Positions 63,079-64,000 of a DNA stretch of 64,000 nt are shown here, one piece after another. The stretch comes from Rhizobium sp. NXC24 (GTDB lineage: Bacteria; Pseudomonadota; Alphaproteobacteria; Rhizobiales; Rhizobiaceae): assembly GCF_002944315.1 (NCBI RefSeq), contig NZ_CP024311.1, positions 1,402,501-1,466,500 of the forward strand. The letters run 5' to 3'. A model generated the notes under the pieces. That model saw nothing but the letters and a program-made list of their open reading frames with translations. It was not told the origin of the DNA and did not search any database. The position numbers were made by a program, and so were the translations under genes. Every line of letters starts with the position of its first letter. Position 1 is the first letter of the stretch.

Positions 63079-63327
63079 GAGTTTTCTTCGGCGATGCCCC
63101 AAGCGGCCGAAGAGTGTGAATAGGGCGGTGGGCATGTTGCGGGCGGGGTCTCGCGATGTTTCAGCCGGGACGCTGATCTTGTGGGGGCAAGGTTCGGCAA
63201 AGGTGATTGTGAGCAAGACCGGTGCCATGCGGCTCAAAATGCCGCGCCGGTGGCGAGACGGTGTTGCGATCATGAAATTGTCTGCAGCCAGGTTCGGCGG
63301 CAGACGTGACATAGGACTGAGTGGACG
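63079..63327. other. 249-bp spacer before nuoG
   Basis: No convincing gene. A 69-codon frame (63133-63340) overlaps nuoG in another frame, lacks an RBS, and shows no protein family features. Confidence 0.5.
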
Positions 63328-64000
63328 ATGGCAAAACTGAAGATTGACGGTAAAGAGATCGAAGTTCCGGATCACTACACGCTTATCCAGGCGTGCGAGG
63401 AAGCCGGCGCCGAAGTCCCGCGCTTCTGCTTCCATGAAAGACTGTCGGTAGCCGGCAATTGCCGCATGTGCCTCGTCGAGGTGAAGGGCGGTCCGCCGAA
63501 GCCGCAGGCCTCCTGCGCTATGGGTGTGCGCGATATCCGCGGCGGCCCGAACGGCGAGCTTCCGGAAGTCTTCACCAACACGCCGATGGTCAAGAAGGCC
63601 CGCGAAGGCGTGATGGAATTCCTGCTGATCAACCACCCGCTGGATTGCCCGATCTGCGACCAGGGCGGCGAATGCGACCTGCAGGACCAGGCCATGGCCT
63701 TCGGTATCGATAGTTCGCGCTATCAGGAAGACAAGCGTGCCGTTGAGGACAAGTACATCGGCCCGCTCGTCAAGACCGTGATGAACCGCTGCATCCACTG
63801 CACGCGCTGCGTCCGCTTCACCACGGAAGTCGCCGGCATTTCCGAACTTGGCCTGATCGGCCGCGGCGAAGATGCCGAAATCACCACCTATCTTGAGCAG
63901 GCAATGACCTCCGAGCTGCAGGGCAATGTCGTTGACCTTTGCCCCGTCGGCGCGCTGACCTCGAAGCCCTTCGCCTTCACGGCTCGTCCGTGGGAACTGA
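63328..64000 (+). CDS. nuoG: NADH-quinone oxidoreductase subunit G, N-terminal part
   Basis: The first 224 residues are visible; the frame is open at the right edge. The [2Fe-2S] ligands are Cys34, Cys45, Cys48 and Cys63; the next clusters use [29 protein letters not shown] and [14 protein letters not shown]. The ATG at 63328 lies after GTGGAC, and the encoded [27 protein letters not shown] is the normal NuoG start. Confidence 0.97.
   Translation, partial: MAKLKIDGKEIEVPDHYTLIQACEEAGAEVPRFCFHERLSVAGNCRMCLVEVKGGPPKPQASCAMGVRDIRGGPNGELPEVFTNTPMVKKAREGVMEFLLINHPLDCPICDQGGECDLQDQAMAFGIDSSRYQEDKRAVEDKYIGPLVKTVMNRCIHCTRCVRFTTEVAGISELGLIGRGEDAEITTYLEQAMTSELQGNVVDLCPVGALTSKPFAFTARPWEL

Noticed and set aside
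63133..63340. 69-codon ORF before nuoG
   Set aside because: Overlaps nuoG out of frame, weak start context and no protein-like features.
1..64000. CRISPR array, prophage or transposase-bearing insertion sequence
   Set aside because: No regularly spaced direct repeats and no integrase, transposase or phage structural genes were found; the only mobile-looking unit is the small element at 58189-58641.

Overview
The window looks like a chromosomal stretch of a Rhizobium-type alphaproteobacterium (Rhizobiaceae). The reasons are high G+C, the linked rpsI-rplM and argC-speB pairs, clpP-clpX-lon-hupB in a row, a complete rkpU-rkpAGHIJ capsule (K-antigen) locus, and a nuoABCDEFG operon with small rhizobial insert genes. 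I see no phage, no classical insertion sequence and no CRISPR array.

Layout. 1-9.6 kb is mostly minus-strand housekeeping: a BcsL-type acetyltransferase cut by the left edge, a DUF2842 protein, heme A synthase (plus strand), a DUF2778 L,D-transpeptidase-like protein, argC, speB, a small secreted protein, rpsI-rplM with a clear promoter and a terminator-like leader hairpin, and a DMT permease. 9.6-12 kb holds a CoA-binding protein, metY and a cupin. 12-16 kb is pstSCAB under a three-repeat Pho box; phoU and phoB do not follow it. 16-18.7 kb holds a P450 and a diguanylate cyclase. 19-24.7 kb is the proteostasis cluster clpP, clpX, lon and hupB, with RpoH-like promoters before clpP and lon. 24.7-31.7 kb holds a monooxygenase-like protein, an aldo/keto reductase, a YhaO/YhaN (SbcD/SbcC-like) pair and a cupin.

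31.7-55.4 kb is a capsule region. A seven-gene minus-strand operon (methyltransferase, unknown protein, two KpsE-like chain-length/export proteins around a KpsT ATPase, two glycosyltransferases) diverges across a 643-bp control region from rkpU (outer-membrane export lipoprotein) and rkpAGHIJ. RkpA is a 2485-residue KS-AT-DH-ER-KR-ACP megasynthase without thioesterase. RkpG is an alpha-oxoamine synthase, RkpH a 3-ketosphinganine-reductase-like SDR, RkpI an LtaS-like membrane transferase and RkpJ a KpsS-like protein. Together they read as a pathway for a dedicated, possibly sphingoid-like, lipid plus its modification and use in capsule export. No KpsM permease is in the window.

55.5-64 kb holds tRNA-Val, two identical tRNA-Asp genes and nuoA to nuoG (cut by the right edge). 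Between nuoC and nuoD sits a 453-bp element with 24-bp near-perfect terminal inverted repeats carrying an S23/four-helix-bundle ORF whose start is frameshifted. Two further non-core genes (a small secreted protein and a helix-hairpin-helix membrane protein) lie inside the nuo operon.
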